Shown here piece by piece: positions 31,555-32,942 of a stretch of 32,942 bases of DNA. The notes below the pieces were generated by a model that made no database searches, was not told the DNA's origin, and worked only from the letters and a program-made list of their open reading frames with translations. Source of the DNA: Aeromicrobium sp. PE09-221 (lineage in GTDB: Bacteria; Actinomycetota; Actinomycetes; Propionibacteriales; Nocardioidaceae); the NCBI RefSeq assembly GCF_002174305.1, contig NZ_MIJB01000043.1, positions 1 to 32,942 of the forward strand, in the 5' to 3' direction. Every line of letters starts with the position of its first letter. Positions within the stretch are counted from its first letter, which is position 1. Made by a program: the position numbers and the translations under genes.

Positions 31555-32847
31555 ATGGGGTACCTGCCTGACGCTGAGACCGTCGACATCTGTCGTGACC
31601 TGATCCGGATGGACACCTCCAATTTCGGAGACGATTCGGGGCCGGGGGAGCGGGCGGCGGCCGAGTACGTGGCCGCCTCGCTCGCTGATGTCGGTATCGA
31701 TTCGCAGATCTACGAGTCGGAGCCGGGGCGGGCGACCCTCGTCGCCCGCTGGGGGAATCAGGACTCCTCGCGCCCGGGCCTGGTGATCCACGGACATCTG
31801 GACGTCGTGCCGGCCGAGGCGGCCGACTGGAGTGTCGACCCGTTCGCCGCGGAGATCGTGGACGGCTACCTGTATGGGCGCGGAGCGGTGGACATGAAGG
31901 ACTTCGACGCGATGCTGCTCTCGGTCGTGCGGGCGCGGCAGCGGGCAGGGGCGATCCCGGATCGTCCGATCCTGCTCGTGTTCACGGCCGATGAGGAGGC
32001 TGGCGGACGCAAGGGCGCGCACTGGCTCGTGGAGCATCATCCCGAGTGGTTCGAGGGGTGCACCGAGGCGATCGGCGAGGTCGGCGGCTTCTCGACCGAG
32101 GTCGGTGGTCAGCGTCTGTATCTGGTCGAGTCCGGGGAGAAGGGCATCGCGTGGATGCGGTTGACCGCTAGCGGCACCGCCGGGCATGGTTCGATGCGCA
32201 ATGACGACAATCCCGTCGCACATCTCGCGCGCGGTCTCGCCGCGCTCGGCGATCACGTGTGGCCGGAGGAGCCCGGCCCTTCGATGCGGCTGCTGCTGGA
32301 CAAGGTGCGCGAGCTCACCGGCGCCGAGGGATCGCCGGCCGAGCTGCTCAGTCACTTCGGACCGGCGGTGCGGATGATCGGGGCGGGTCTGCGCAATACG
32401 ACCAATCCGACCATGCTCCAGGCGGGCTACAAGCACAATGTGGTGCCGGGCGAGGCGGTCGCCTTTGTGGACGGACGCTATCTGCCGGGACATGCTGAGA
32501 GCTTCATGCCGGCGGTACAGGAGATCGTGGGGGACAAGGTGGCGGTGGACTCGCACACCTTCGATCGCGCCCTGGAGTACGCCTTCGAGGGTGACCTGGT
32601 CGATGCGATGACGATGTCCCTGCACCGGCACGACCCCGAGGCCCACATCGCTCCGTTCCTGATGTCCGGTGGCACGGATGCGAAGGCCTTCGACAAGCTC
32701 GGCATCACCTCCTATGGCTTCACGCCGCTGCGGCTGCCCGCGGATCTGGACTTCACGGCGCTCTTCCACGGAGTCGACGAGCGCGTCCCGCTCGACGCCC
32801 TCGAGTTCGGGTCCCGTGTCTTCGACACCTTCCTCGACCTCGCCTGA
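31555..32847 (+). CDS. M20-family metallopeptidase (ArgE/DapE/CPG2 type)
   Basis: A 430-residue dizinc peptidase. Metal and catalytic motifs are in order: VIHGHLDVVPA, GRGAVDMKDFD (bridging Asp), FTADEEAGG (catalytic Glu-Glu), and the C-terminal MSGGTDAKAF. The dimerisation lid domain lies between (ASGTAGHGSMRN, His conserved). It cleaves N-acyl amino acids or short peptides in the cytosol; no signal peptide is seen. It appears to be a standard chromosomal gene with its own leaderless promoter. Confidence 0.93.
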   Translation: MGYLPDAETVDICRDLIRMDTSNFGDDSGPGERAAAEYVAASLADVGIDSQIYESEPGRATLVARWGNQDSSRPGLVIHGHLDVVPAEAADWSVDPFAAEIVDGYLYGRGAVDMKDFDAMLLSVVRARQRAGAIPDRPILLVFTADEEAGGRKGAHWLVEHHPEWFEGCTEAIGEVGGFSTEVGGQRLYLVESGEKGIAWMRLTASGTAGHGSMRNDDNPVAHLARGLAALGDHVWPEEPGPSMRLLLDKVRELTGAEGSPAELLSHFGPAVRMIGAGLRNTTNPTMLQAGYKHNVVPGEAVAFVDGRYLPGHAESFMPAVQEIVGDKVAVDSHTFDRALEYAFEGDLVDAMTMSLHRHDPEAHIAPFLMSGGTDAKAFDKLGITSYGFTPLRLPADLDFTALFHGVDERVPLDALEFGSRVFDTFLDLA

Positions 32848-32860
32848 CCGCCCTTCCTGA

Positions 32861-32942
32861 GCGGTGAGTCATCCCGCACGCCTCGCGGTGGGCGGTGAGT
32901 TATCCCGCACTTCGAACGCTGAGGTGCGGGATAGCCCACCGC
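32861..32942. repeat. Cluster of 19-base direct and inverted repeats
   Basis: GCGGTGAGTCATCCCGCAC (32861-32879) and GCGGTGAGTTATCCCGCAC (32892-32910) are direct copies differing by one base. GTGCGGGATAGCCCACCGC (32924-32942) is an inverted copy with two differences, so the second and third units can form a 19-base stem around a 13-base loop. It is a REP-like intergenic repeat or a bidirectional terminator; it continues past the window edge. Confidence 0.7.

Noticed and set aside
1..32942. CRISPR arrays, insertion sequences, transposases or integrase genes
   Set aside because: No regularly spaced repeats, terminal inverted repeats or recombinase motifs were seen anywhere in the window.

Overview
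The window is GC-rich, gene-dense actinobacterial DNA, with overlapping ATGA and GTGA junctions and several leaderless-looking promoters of the form TANNNT-N6-ATG. The DUF6458 protein, the mycothiol-type arsenate reductase, the RNase HI with an N-terminal extension and the CoxD/CoxE/CoxG-like trio fit the order Micrococcales of Actinomycetota. No rRNA or ribosomal protein gene is present, so genus is not resolved.

Left part (1 to about 21,570) is a copper-handling island. It opens with a frameshifted membrane protein gene and a SHOCT protein, both pointing left. A two-component system (1105-3002) follows, then an operon csoR - Cys-rich copZ - copA - second P1B ATPase with a CPD metal motif (3263-8811). 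Next come a cytosolic four-helix Cys-rich copper store (Csp), an F510_1955-family lipoprotein, a small membrane protein, a DUF3152 putative protease and a DUF305 lipoprotein. A 16-bp direct repeat, CTTCA-N6-CTTCA, occurs six times, upstream of most of these transcription units. It is probably the box of the response regulator. CsoR has two operators of its own.

From 12,716 to 20,480 lies a second regulatory domain. A BlaI/CopY-type repressor and an M56 (BlaR1-like) membrane protease sit at one end. Three matching 19-bp operators (CTACTA-N7-TAGTAG type) lie in front of blaI, in front of ccdA-tlpA-cueP-lnt, and in front of resB-ccsB. This joins System II cytochrome c maturation, thiol reduction, a periplasmic-side copper lipoprotein and lipoprotein acylation under one signal-responsive repressor. 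This is the most interesting arrangement in the window.

About 1.1 kb of degraded DNA (20,544-21,590) ends in a 25-base 3' piece of a tRNA gene, apparently tRNA-Leu, followed by a strong terminator. This looks like the right attachment site of an integrated element that carries the copper genes.

To the right are an arsenic operon (arsR divergent from arsM-acr3-arsC, with two palindromic operators) and then genes that look chromosomal: two small proteins, RNase HI, a small hypothetical protein, a flavin disulfide reductase-like enzyme, DUF6458, an M23 peptidase, MoxR ATPase plus VWA protein, an SRPBCC protein and an M20 peptidase. A cluster of direct and inverted 19-bp repeats closes the window.
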